The translations under genes were made by a program, and so were the position numbers. The notes below the pieces were generated by a model. The model did no database searches, was not told where the DNA came from, and worked only from the letters and a program-made list of their open reading frames with translations. From Monocercomonoides exilis (Eukaryota > Preaxostyla > Oxymonadida > Polymastigidae), in assembly GCA_001643675.2 (NCBI GenBank), contig LSRY02000011.1:1302001-1366000 (forward strand): a DNA stretch of 64,000 nt, in the 5' to 3' direction. Shown one piece after another: positions 54,809-64,000 of the stretch. Position 1 is the first letter of the stretch. Every line of letters begins with the position of its first letter.

Positions 54809-57125
54809 TTATAATATCAAAGAAACAATAATTGTTGAGGAAATTGTTCCAGCAAACAATCCAATGTTCAAAGATGCAGACATAAAACTACCTCCAATGA
54901 TCTTTTCTTTTTCATCCGTGAGATCTTCGCAAGCCAGTGCCCTATCAAAATATTGAGACAAGAATAATTTAAGAAAAAACATATGAAATTATGTAAAGCG
55001 GAAAGTTATAATTTCATAAACATTTGTAAAGCATTTTCAAAAATTTGAAAAATGAATGTTTTGTTTTATGTAAAAAAACAAATTCTTTTTGCACACATTA
55101 TTAATGTTGAATGATAACCATTCGTAATTGCTAACAAAGATTGGAAAACAATGGGGTACCACAAATGTTGACATGACTCAATATATAATGATAAGAAAAG
55201 TAATGCAGCAATTACCTAAGTATTCACATATTTTAAATTGATATATCAAATAAAAACAAATTATTTATTTATTTAAGAAAGAAGAAGGAAAAAAAAGAAA
55301 GAGAAGAGTAATTTATATACGCGTATATGCACATTTGCACACATATAAAAGAAAATATTAATTCTCAAATCAATAGCTCTTCAAAAAGTTCTCAGAGAAA
55401 TCTTTCTTTCATGAAAACATACCAATCTAAGTAGTGAAACAACGTTCATTGCAAGCACTGATTTATAAAGAGGAAAGCATGTGGGGAAGAACCGAACAGC
55501 AAAGTCAAGCACGTTAAAAATGTTCAACTTGATATTCTGAATTTAAAAAGCATGGAAAAAAAATGATCGTATTTTCAAAAGGGCATATATTTGCATTCAG
55601 CATGGAAAATTCAAGAATTAAAGACAACAATCCTTAAGATGTGTTCAAATTAGTATTCCAAAATGGAAAACTATAACGTAAATCAACTTCTCACATCAGC
55701 TCAAATAAAAATTCTAAAGAATAACTTTCATGCCGGTATCCCTCTCAAAATTAAATGCTTACGATACACACCGTCCACAATTCATGGCCCCATTCGTCTT
55801 CAAACATTCCTTTTGGAGGTGGGACTGCAATGATGATGTTTGGGAAGACAAGAAGCGAAACGAAAAAGCAAAGAAATCCCGACAATCCCCACCAAAATTT
55901 CTTTTTCGCGATATGAAACATCTGAATAAACTGAGAACGAAGAGAACCGCAAAGAGTTTCATTATTTGCAACAGTTAACGAAGAATTTGTGGAAGAAGGC
56001 GATGAAATCAAGGAAAGTTGACTATCTATTTGAAAAGATGAATCCAACAATGGAGAAGATGATTGAAGTATCTGATTATCCTCAATTTTTTGATGGCTGT
56101 CATAAGACGATTGAACTAGATTGTCAATATTTTCATTTTTCATTTCCTCTTCGTTCTTTATTTCCGATATCTGTTCATTTCTGCCATTCTTTCCTTCTAT
56201 AGGTTCAGAATTAACTTCTTCTTCCTTCAAATTCTCGCCATGCGTTTCTTCGTCACGTTTTGTATCGACCTCTAAACATGTCACGTCCAATACAGAAAGC
56301 TCAACTTCTTGAGCAGCTATCTTTCCATTTTGCTTTGCTTTCGTTTCTTCATTGATTTCGCTTCTAGCATCATCAACTCCAATTTTTTTTGATGATCGTA
56401 ACTTTTCCTTTGAATAAGGTAAAATTGTCAAAATCCAATAACCCACAAAAGCTAAGGCATTTATTACTGCTGAGAATGCAAAAAATATATATCCTATCAG
56501 ATCTGTGTTGTCTCCTGGCAACGAAATATGCAAAATTAACGGTACTAAACTTATTAATCCATCAAGAGCTTGGCCAATCATCGTTGATTGCGTGTGTAAA
56601 GGTGAAAGTTGACTTGAAAGCCCAAAAATCGTGACATTTAAACATCCAGTTATTATTCCGAGAAAAAACGAAAGAATAAGCATCAATACCACAGCAGCAA
56701 TGGTTCCATCGAGAAAGGTGCAAACAATTGGAATTATAATCATTATCAACACTGATATGAAAATTGGAATTGGGACTGCATAATTTCGATTAATGTGACC
56801 AGAAATTCCAGTGCAAATAAGTAAAGTAGGAAGTGATCCAACATGATAAGCAGCCAACATAAATGACATATTATTATTTCCAGGGAGCCTTTTCAAAAAG
56901 AAATTTGCCTTTGAAGCATGCAAAAATACAAGATTAGTTACATTTATTCAACGAATCATAGATTATATGGTAATTAAACATACAGAGCTTATTATTCCAT
57001 TCCATGCAGAAAGAACTGCCATTCCCAGAAGAGCACATAATATCTTTGTAAAATGAAACTTTTATAAAGTTGTTATAGAATTATACAAGTATTAGATCCT
57101 GATTATACTTTATCTGAATTAGCAT
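54809..57125 (-). CDS. Equilibrative nucleoside transporter (ENT/SLC29 family)
   Basis: Six exons keep frame: 57125-57087, 57043-56984, 56908-55763, 55536-55423, 55215-55097 and 54941-54809, giving 536 aa. Family marks include an N-terminal helix with LSAWNGIIS (the PWN motif region), a long exon with six hydrophobic helices, FNVLDFAVRFFPT (the N..DF..R motif of helix 8), and AITNGYHSTLIM (SNGY motif). The last helix follows DEKEKIIGGSFMSASLNIGL. ENT proteins move nucleosides or bases across the plasma or organelle membrane by facilitated diffusion or H+ symport. Between helices 6 and 7 lies a large cytoplasmic loop of about 170 residues rich in Glu, Ser and Lys, longer than in animal ENTs. 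The first exon (MLIQIKYNQDLIL) is the least certain part. Confidence 0.9.
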
Positions 57126-57574
57126 TAGTTTTTATTTTTTTCATTCAAACATTTATTAAAAAAAGGATGCATCAGATCAATTGTTACTAATTTTCATAAT
57201 AATTGAAAAAATTCTTATTTCACAATTGATTTAATTAAAAAGTTGGAGTTCGCATTTGAATAGCCTTAAATCTTTCCAGTTATCAAACGAAACAAATTAT
57301 TATATTTTTGTGAAAAAACTTTCGTATTAATACTTTTGTTCAATCAACTGGTTTATTAAAGTTTAAAAAAAAGAAAAAAAAATATTTATTTCACATTTAT
57401 TTATAATGCTCAAATTTTATTTCAATAACTTAAAGACAATGCAAAAATAAAGAAAAACTAGTTAGTCTTTGAAATGACAGCTTCTGAAATGAACAATATT
57501 GGAAACACAAACGAATATTTCAAATATAAAACTACAAATGCTTCTTTGAATCTACTAACTTTTGATGAAAAGAT
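57126..57574. other. Intergenic region, transporter to PP2C
   Basis: About 450 bp, AT-rich; promoter of the transporter and 3' end of PP2C. No gene seen. Confidence 0.5.
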
Positions 57575-58678
57575 TCAAAGTTGAACAACCATCACTGATA
57601 TATTATCAGTACTTCCAGCTGTAAGAGCTTTCTGCTTTACTGCTTTTGCTGCCTGTTCGCATCCAGATGCTTTTTTTTCTGTAACTATTTGCGCAACTTC
57701 ATCATCACTCAACACGTCCCAAACACCATCGCATGCAATAATGATGTGAGTATCATTTTCTGGATCAACTATTGTCTCTGAGACAAATGGATCGCAAATA
57801 ACATATTTTTTCATCTCAAAATCTCCAAGCGCTCTGGAAACGGCAAGTATTCCTTCAAATAATAAACATGATAAACACAATTTTATTCAAAAAATATATA
57901 ATTGAGTTTGCACGATAAAAAGAGAAAAAAAGAAATATATATTTGAACCATTCACTCTTCCCATTGAAACAAAACCGCCAGCTCCACGAATCCTTTCTTG
58001 TTCTTCTGTTAAAGTCGGCTTATGATCATATGAAAGGCGTAAGCCTCTTCCATTCCTCCTTGATTTTCACAATAAAAGCACATATAAAGCAAACAGTAAC
58101 TTATTTTGAAAAATCCATACACAAGAATTGATCTAGCATCTCCACAATTTGCAGAATAAATTTTTTTAATAATTTTTGAATCCTTTTCCTCTTTTTTAAT
58201 ATATATAACAGCAGCCGTGCACCCGTCAAAATCTATGTCAGTTTTCTCCATCTTTTTATCTGTCATTTTGAATGTATCTGCTAAAATTGAGGGCATAGTT
58301 GCTGAAGGATTTGCTGCACACATATCCAAAAATATCTATTGAAAAAATTAGTTAAAACTTTGATTTTAATTAAATCTTTATAACCTTGTGAATGTTATCT
58401 CTCGCAAATTGAGCAGCAGAGGTACCTCCATGGCCATCAAAAACTCCAAGAAAAATGTTTTCTTTTTCTGGTCCAGCATCTTGGACATATAAATGTGTAT
58501 CCTAAAGTGTTACATGTTTTTAATGTGCATTTCAAAGACAATATTGTTTTTCATTAATATTTGAATAAATATTGTGATATATTGATGTTAATACTTCCAT
58601 AGACGATCTGTACATATAGTTTTCATCTTCTGCAAATCCGTAATCACTTATAAGACTAACACTCGAAGGTTGTGCCAT
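57575..58678 (-). CDS. PP2C-type Mg2+/Mn2+-dependent Ser/Thr protein phosphatase
   Basis: Five exons in frame: 58678-58595, 58501-58385, 58335-58121, 58058-57949 and 57852-57575, giving 267 aa, a bare catalytic domain. Metal-binding and structural motifs appear in order: MED (split by intron 1), [84 protein letters not shown] and [13 protein letters not shown]. All Asp residues of the two-metal centre are present, so it should be active. No targeting signal or extra domain; cytosol or nucleus is likely. Introns are about 62-96 nt. It sits head-to-tail between the transporter and eS27 genes. Confidence 0.95.
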
Positions 58679-58936
58679 GAATATTTTGGATATTAAAAAA
58701 CAAAACAGAAAATTATTATTATGGTTATTGACTCTAACTTTTTTTAATCAACACAGAAGATGCTTTTTGAACAATTATAAACTTCAGCAAAAACTTCTAA
58801 ATACACGATCTTTTCAAGAAATTTAGCTAAACTTTTTTAAATTTCCCAAGACTATTAATATTTACTTTACAAATAAATCTGAGAGAAATGATCTTCGAAA
58901 AATGGTAAAAATAGCAATTATTTTTAATGAAATGAA

Positions 58937-59427
58937 TTAATGTGCTTTTCTTCTATATCTAACACCAGTTGTCAGACGAGCTTTTCCTCCAGTTGGAGTG
59001 CAGATAACATTGGCGCAGTTTCCGCAAACAACTGTTGAAGTAGCATGACTGAAAACTGTCATTCTATAATTTCATGAAATAAAAATAATGAAATAAGTTG
59101 TTTAAAACAAAGAAACAACAGTAGAGAAAGATTACGAAAAAAAAAAAGAAATAAAATGTTGAAACAATTTAAAAAAACAAATTAAAAGAATCAAAAACAA
59201 AACGGCAAACATTTTCTGGCAATTGTGGCACTTAACGTCCATGAAATAGCTATTGGGGGACTGCACAAGGCGTTTAAGTTTGTAGCTTTGTCTTTCAGAC
59301 TTCTTTGAAGGATGAAGGAGATCAACTTTGAATTGATACTGAATTTACGCAAATGTTTAGCAACAATAATTTATTTACGAAATACAGCTTCGATAACAAA
59401 AAGCAAAACACGAACCTTCTTGACCAT
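58937..59427 (-). CDS. RPS27: 40S ribosomal protein eS27
   Basis: Three exons in frame: 59427-59416 (only 12 nt, MVKK), 59338-59211 and 59063-58937, giving 88 aa, against 84 in animals. Diagnostic parts are [41 protein letters not shown] and PTGGKARLT, with the two CXXC pairs of the zinc ribbon. It ends YRRKAH, like the family's RRKQH. A component of the small ribosomal subunit. The tiny first exon is supported by the donor GTTCGT right after MVKK, phase 0, and by the lack of another in-frame ATG in exon 2. Confidence 0.96.
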
Positions 59428-59579
59428 TTCGATAAAGCTCAGATTACTGATCTGAAAATATACCTCTTTTGGCAATAAGCCATAACAAAATAAAATATAT
59501 TTTCAAATTGGTTAAAAGTTTTGTTGAGAAGGTGAAATTTTTGTTTTTAATTTTATTGTATTATTATAAAATTTAAGTA

Positions 59580-61660
59580 ATGGACGATCCTTTCAAAAGC
59601 TCTTCTCGGCAATCATATGACACTTCCTTACTCCCAAGCTCAAGAAGAGGGCAAAATTTTACAGTCCAAGAACCTTCACGTGTTTCTATGCTTGATTTAC
59701 CTGTTCATCCTTCATCATTTTATACGCCAGAACCCCAACCAGAATTTTACAGAAATCAACATCGATTTTCTCAAAGTGGTTACATGGGTATCTTTTAAAA
59801 ATTTTTTATTTCAATTTTTATCCAAAACTATTTTTCGATTTTCAGAAACAAAATATAACCCTTGTAATGATCCTCTTGCATTTGCATTTGCAAATCCTTC
59901 GACATCTTTTCTTCCTCCACCACCGCCTCCTCCTCCTGTTGCAAAATATTCTTCACCAGTTAAACTTGTTCCGATAACGCCACAGATGGTGGCTTTATCC
60001 TTAGAGAACTTTTCAATTACCGGAGAGCATAATAAGAATCAGAATAAAATAGATCATGGAGATGGTTACAACAAAGAAGAATATGAAGAAGAAGAAGAGG
60101 AGGAAGAGGAAGAAGAAGAAGAAAATGAAGAAGAAGAGGAAACGCCTTATCAGATAGAAAAAGAAGAGAAAAATCATAAGGTACATAATGATGACATTGA
60201 TCGTGAAACGAAAAAAAGGACTGACCATGCAAAATCAAGCCATCATCATCATAAACATAAACATCATCATTCAACTCATCATTCACACAAAATAGATGAG
60301 CATTTGCAAGACTCGAAAAAAAGTCACCACCATAAACATCATTCATCTAAACGCAAAACAGATAATACTGATGTTTGTAGTTATGAAGATGAATTGACTC
60401 TTTCAGAGAGCCAAGAACAGGATTTAGCAGAAAATGAAAATGATGAAAAGGAATTAGCACTTCAGATCGAACTTTTAAAGGATGCAAAAGAAGAAGAGGA
60501 AGAGGAAGAAGAGGAAGAAGAAGGGGATGAGGCTGAGGAAAGTGGCAATGATTTTGAGAAGAAGAACGAAGACGACGACGATGACGATGATGATTATGCG
60601 GACGGGAGAACAATCATCTTTTCAAAGAAGAGCAGACAAAAAGGAGGGCGGCACATTCTTGGAACGTGGCTGAATGATCAGCGGAGATTCCCAAAGAGGA
60701 GAAAGACGCAATCTGCAGCATCCAAAATGAAGGCGAAGAATCAACGCTCAAAAGGAGATTTGATGGATCTCAAATCAGATTCCGCCAAGCTGACTGGAAA
60801 AGAAAAAGGGAATAAAACGCCTGCAAGAGAGAGAGAGAGAAGCAAAACAAAGAGAGATTCTGAGGAAGATGCTGAAGACGAAGATGTGCTTTCTGAAGCT
60901 GATCAAACATACAACACACCAAATTTCTCGAGAAGGGTTGGATTTGGCACACGTGGCGGTGCATCTTCGTTGAGCCCTTCTAAGAAAGATGAATTAAGAA
61001 CAGAGAATAGAAAGGGAAGCGCTGATTATGAAGGAGGAGAAGGAGAAGAAGGAGAAGGAGAAGAGGAAGAGGAAGATGAAAATGAGAATGTGCAGGAAGA
61101 TCAAGACGAAGATTACGATCACGGGAAATGTGAGGGCAGAATGCCAAGCCAAGCACGCAGAGATGAGCATTTTCATAACCCTTCAGAGCTTCTTCGCCCT
61201 CGTTCCTCTTCGTCATACATCCATCCCAGGCCGATCCAGTCCAGAAGAAGAAAGATGAATCCGGTTGACCTGTATCACCGCTACCAGCGCCAATGGACTT
61301 CCCACCCATCCACCCACATCATCACTGGATCCAGGCGGCCAAGTGTTATTTTGGGGAAGATGCCTTCTGCTGCTCCATTGCCTTTTCAGCCTCCTGAAGA
61401 AAGAGAAGGAATGGATGCCGTGGACGCATCGCAGTGGCTTGGTTCAGGTAAGGCGAGAAAAGGAAGAAGAGTACCAATGCCCTCGGACTATGTTGTCCCA
61501 TCAACAAAAAAAAGAGACAGTCTTGTTTGGAAAGTCAGGGTTTGATATATTTTTCTCATAATAATTTTCAAATATTTTTTTTTTTATGTTTATCAAAATT
61601 AATTTATTTTCACTAAAATTATATTAGGAACATATGAATTCAGTTCCATCTGAATATTAA
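59580..61660 (+). CDS. HYLS1-like centriolar protein
   Basis: Three exons in frame: 59580-59787, 59846-61539 and 61628-61660, giving 644 aa. Most of the middle is Glu/Asp-, His- and Lys-rich low complexity with a Pro run. Two conserved C-terminal blocks point to HYLS1: MNPVDLYHRYQRQWTSHP (like the HYLS1 box DPV..Y..Y...W) and SDYVVPSTKKRDSLVWKVR (like the family's YVVPTEKKRSALRW..R). HYLS1 is a centriole component needed for cilium assembly. The last exon adds EHMNSVPSEY; the donor AGG/GTTTGA and acceptor TTAG are in phase 0. Animal HYLS1 is about 300 aa; the extra length is the low-complexity middle. The assignment rests on short motifs, so I rate it as likely. Confidence 0.75.
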
Positions 61661-61688
61661 TTCATTTCATTCATTTTTTGTTTATTCA

Positions 61689-61694
61689 AATAAA
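61689..61694 (+). promoter_or_regulatory. Candidate polyadenylation signal AATAAA
   Basis: AATAAA 29 nt after the HYLS1-like stop and about 90 nt before the next start codon. Confidence 0.45.
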
Positions 61695-61786
61695 GAACTA
61701 TTTTTTTCACATTTACATTATTTTTTTTATAACAAATATACCCTTTATTCTATCTCTTTCAAACTCCTTTTATCAACTTTTATTTC

Positions 61787-64000
61787 ATGGGTTGTACCCA
61801 AAGTAAAAGTGTAAATGCACCAAAAAGTCCAGTTAAAAAGAAAGGAAATGGAACAGAGACAGGAACAGGAAAAGAGAAGGATCGAGGCATGAAGCCAAAC
61901 GAAAGAGACACGCTTGATGAGCCTGGCACTGTGCCCACCGTCGAGCAAAATGCAAATTCACCACATTTCACAAACACTTCAAATCACAGGGACAGTACAA
62001 CAAGCAGCCAGCTGAGTCCAAGAGTTCAGACATCGCCAGGCGCAAAGGAACACAGTAAAGAAAGCCACGGTAATCCATCACCCTCATCGCCACCACTTAG
62101 AGATGAGCCAATCATCCCAACGGTAGAGCTTCCAAATCTTCCAGACTTGATGCATTCTCCTGGTGAAGAGGATTTACCGCCAGCCCCTGAACTTCCATCT
62201 GATAAAAAAGAAAAAAAGAAGGACAAGGATAAAAAGAAGAAGAAGAAGGAAAAAAAGAAGAAGAAGAAAGAAAAGAAGAAGAGGAAGAAGGAGAAGAAGA
62301 GAAGGAAGAAGGAGGCGCTGCTGCAGGCAGGGGGAGTGAAAGAAGAAGAGTCATCGTCATCTAACGATGATAGTGATTCAGACACTTCGGTCGACCCGGA
62401 CGATCTCCCGCCTGCCGGAGCAGCGCAGGAAGATAGCAGCGAGGATGACTCGAGTGACGACTCAGACTCGGATTCAGATAGCGATAGCGATAGCGATAGT
62501 GATTCGGAGTCGAGTCCGACGAGTGTGAGCAGAGGGGGTGGAAGGGCAGGGGCAGACGACGAAGAGACGAATCTGAAGCTGGTTGAGGATATGGAGCGGA
62601 TGCGGCTGACGGGGACAGGGTTTGTGATTCCGGAGGGGATGAAGAAGACGCAGAAGGAGAAGGAGGCAGAGCTGAAGAGGCGGAAGGAGCAGAAGAAGAA
62701 GGAGAAGGAGGAGAAGAAGCTGCGGAAGAAGCTGAAGGCGGAGAAGATGAAGAGGCTGCGGGAGGAGGAGGAGAAGGCGCGGCAGATGGAGCGGGAGAAG
62801 GAGGAGCGGGAGCGGCGGGAGCAGGAAGAGCGGGAGCGGCGGGAGAGGGAGGAGAAAGAGCGGCGGGAGAGGGAAGAGAAGGCAGCGAGAGAAGAGGCAG
62901 AGCGGGTGCGGCTGATGATGCTGAAGAAGGAGGAGGAAGAGGAGGACTCGTCGAGCTCGGAGGAGTCGAGCAGCACAGACTCGTCGGAGGAAGGAGGAGG
63001 AGGGGGAGGGAACGAGGAGGAGCGGAAGAAGAAGAAGAAAGAGAAGAAGGAGAAGAAAGAGAAGAAGAAGAAGGAGAAGAAGGAAAAGAAGAAGAAGAAG
63101 AAGGAGCAGATGACAGAGGCAGAGGTGATGGAGTATCGGGCGAAGAAGCAGCGGAAGTATCTTGAGAAGCACGGGGGGAAGATTGTGCGGTCTGAGTCGG
63201 CGTCGCCGATGCGGCGGGTGGACGGGGCAGTGCTTCGTCGCACAGCGTCTGTTGGGTCAGCATCATCATCCTCTTCTTCTTCCTCTTCCTCTTCATTGTC
63301 TTCGTTGCGCCCACTGGAGCGGGGCAGAGAGGGGGTGGGGCGGTCGTCGCTGGCGAAGTCGATGGTGCCGGCGAAGCGGTCGGAGCTGGCAGAGGAGCTG
63401 GAGGAGGAGCTGGACCAGCTGGGGCTGCTGATGTCGATGGGAGACCTGGACGGGGCGGAGCCGATCGCGCGGGGCATCTGCAGCACAGTGCTGAAGTGCG
63501 AGTGGCGGGGCACGACGGTGGCGGTGAAGAAGTTTGACGACGAGTTTGCAGACGACCCGCGGCTGGTGAACGAGATCGACATCATGCTGCGGTTCCACGG
63601 GGAGAGCATCATCCCGTTCCTGGGGGCGTCGCTGAACCCGCCGTTCCTGGTGATGGAGTATGCGGAGCGGGGGTCGCTGGCGTCGGTGCTGTACGGGGAG
63701 GACCTGCGGCCGGCGGTGTCGGGGCCGGGCGGGCAGCTGCGGGAGCCGATCAAGGCGAAGGAGCTGGTGTGGGCGACGAAGCTGAACTTCAGCCAGCAGA
63801 TAGCGACGGCGCTGTCGGGGCTGCACGCGGAGAAGAACTTCCACGGAGACCTGCGGGCGTCGCACGTGGTGGTGGAGCGGGACTGGTCGATCCGGATCGC
63901 GGGGTTCGGGACGCCGGCGCGGCTGAACTTCATCAAGACGCGGAAGGACAAGGGGGACGAGGGGCGGCGGGACGAGGAGATGCGGGGCCGGCGGCCGGTG
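61787..64000 (+). CDS. Myristoylated coiled-coil protein with TKL-like pseudokinase domain (3' partial)
   Basis: One open frame runs from ATG 61787 to the window end, 738 codons without a stop, so the gene continues beyond. It begins MGCTQSKS, a strong N-myristoylation signal with Cys3 available for palmitoylation, so membrane attachment is likely. Then come a Ser/Pro-rich part, Lys-rich tracts, an Asp/Ser repeat (near residues 226-245), a long Glu/Arg/Lys coiled coil, and from about residue 545 a protein-kinase fold: VAVKKF with the ATP-binding Lys, NEIDIML (helix C Glu), FLVMEYAERGSLASVLYGE (hinge), HGDLRASHVVVE in place of HRDLKxxN, and IRIAGFG in place of DFG. The Gly loop (ARGICSTV) is also degenerate. 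Loss of the DFG Asp predicts weak or no catalysis. GC content rises steeply toward the end. Confidence 0.85.
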   Translation, partial: MGCTQSKSVNAPKSPVKKKGNGTETGTGKEKDRGMKPNERDTLDEPGTVPTVEQNANSPHFTNTSNHRDSTTSSQLSPRVQTSPGAKEHSKESHGNPSPSSPPLRDEPIIPTVELPNLPDLMHSPGEEDLPPAPELPSDKKEKKKDKDKKKKKKEKKKKKKEKKKRKKEKKRRKKEALLQAGGVKEEESSSSNDDSDSDTSVDPDDLPPAGAAQEDSSEDDSSDDSDSDSDSDSDSDSDSESSPTSVSRGGGRAGADDEETNLKLVEDMERMRLTGTGFVIPEGMKKTQKEKEAELKRRKEQKKKEKEEKKLRKKLKAEKMKRLREEEEKARQMEREKEERERREQEERERREREEKERREREEKAAREEAERVRLMMLKKEEEEEDSSSSEESSSTDSSEEGGGGGGNEEERKKKKKEKKEKKEKKKKEKKEKKKKKKEQMTEAEVMEYRAKKQRKYLEKHGGKIVRSESASPMRRVDGAVLRRTASVGSASSSSSSSSSSSLSSLRPLERGREGVGRSSLAKSMVPAKRSELAEELEEELDQLGLLMSMGDLDGAEPIARGICSTVLKCEWRGTTVAVKKFDDEFADDPRLVNEIDIMLRFHGESIIPFLGASLNPPFLVMEYAERGSLASVLYGEDLRPAVSGPGGQLREPIKAKELVWATKLNFSQQIATALSGLHAEKNFHGDLRASHVVVERDWSIRIAGFGTPARLNFIKTRKDKGDEGRRDEEMRGRRPV

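Noticed and set aside
54717..54956. A 79-codon plus-strand frame as a gene
   Set aside because: The opposite strand carries the last exon of the nucleoside transporter with correct phase and family motif.
62026..63951. A 641-codon minus-strand frame opposite the myristoylated pseudokinase gene
   Set aside because: It is Ser/Phe-rich, the mirror of GAG/AAG/GAA codons. The plus strand has MGC signal, coiled coil and kinase motifs in one frame.
1..64000. CRISPR array, prophage, integron or operon structure
   Set aside because: No regularly spaced direct repeats of that type were seen, and the spliced eukaryotic genes argue against a prokaryotic source.

Overview
This window is nuclear DNA from a unicellular eukaryote. 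Evidence: spliced genes with short AT-rich GT..AG introns (about 60-150 nt), Pol III tRNA genes with T-run terminators, eukaryote-only proteins (calcineurin A, ribosomal protein eS27, an equilibrative nucleoside transporter, a HYLS1-like centriolar protein) and DNA transposons of the Merlin and Tc1/mariner groups. The HYLS1-like gene implies centrioles or basal bodies, so probably a flagellate or a lineage descended from one. Genes are clearly richer in GC than the very AT-rich spacers, and many proteins carry long Ser, Glu, Asp or Lys tracts. UAA, UAG and UGA all act as stops. I could not fix the species. An intron-rich anaerobic flagellate such as an oxymonad would fit, but nothing here proves it.

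Layout. 1-11.3 kb: a giant poly-serine protein (5' end outside the window), then a divergent pair: an RNF5/RNF185-like membrane RING ligase and a protein with a TFIIS central domain. 11.4-27.8 kb: two tRNAs in a gene-poor, transposon-rich stretch with a nearly intact Merlin element (TIRs and an 8-bp target duplication), an older Merlin relic, a Tc1/IS630 relic, several miniature inverted-repeat families, and decayed genes full of in-frame stops. 27.8-32.7 kb: a laforin-like glucan phosphatase, the calcineurin catalytic subunit, and a small coiled-coil protein sharing a 60-bp divergent promoter with calcineurin. 32.9-45.8 kb: the centrepiece, a 4,251-residue polyketide-synthase megaenzyme. 46.8-48.2 kb: an RCHY1/Pirh2-type ligase. 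49-54.5 kb: a decayed gene, a 59-nt A tract, and a nest of inverted-repeat elements including one with 366-bp terminal repeats. 54.8-59.4 kb: nucleoside transporter, PP2C phosphatase and eS27. 59.6-64 kb: the HYLS1-like protein and a membrane-anchored coiled-coil protein with a pseudokinase-like domain that runs off the window.

The most interesting system is the megasynthase. Its order is fatty-acyl-AMP ligase, ACP, ketosynthase, acyltransferase, dehydratase, ketoreductase, ACP, PLP-dependent alpha-oxoamine synthase, C-terminal membrane helix. I infer that one polypeptide activates a fatty acid, extends it by two carbons, reduces and dehydrates it, and releases it by decarboxylative condensation with an amino acid. 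The product would be a sphingoid-base-like amino ketone. With no enoylreductase visible, the alkene would sit where the 4,5 double bond of sphingosine sits. Laforin, calcineurin and PP2C form a run of phosphatase genes, but they look like independent housekeeping genes, not a cluster with the megasynthase.
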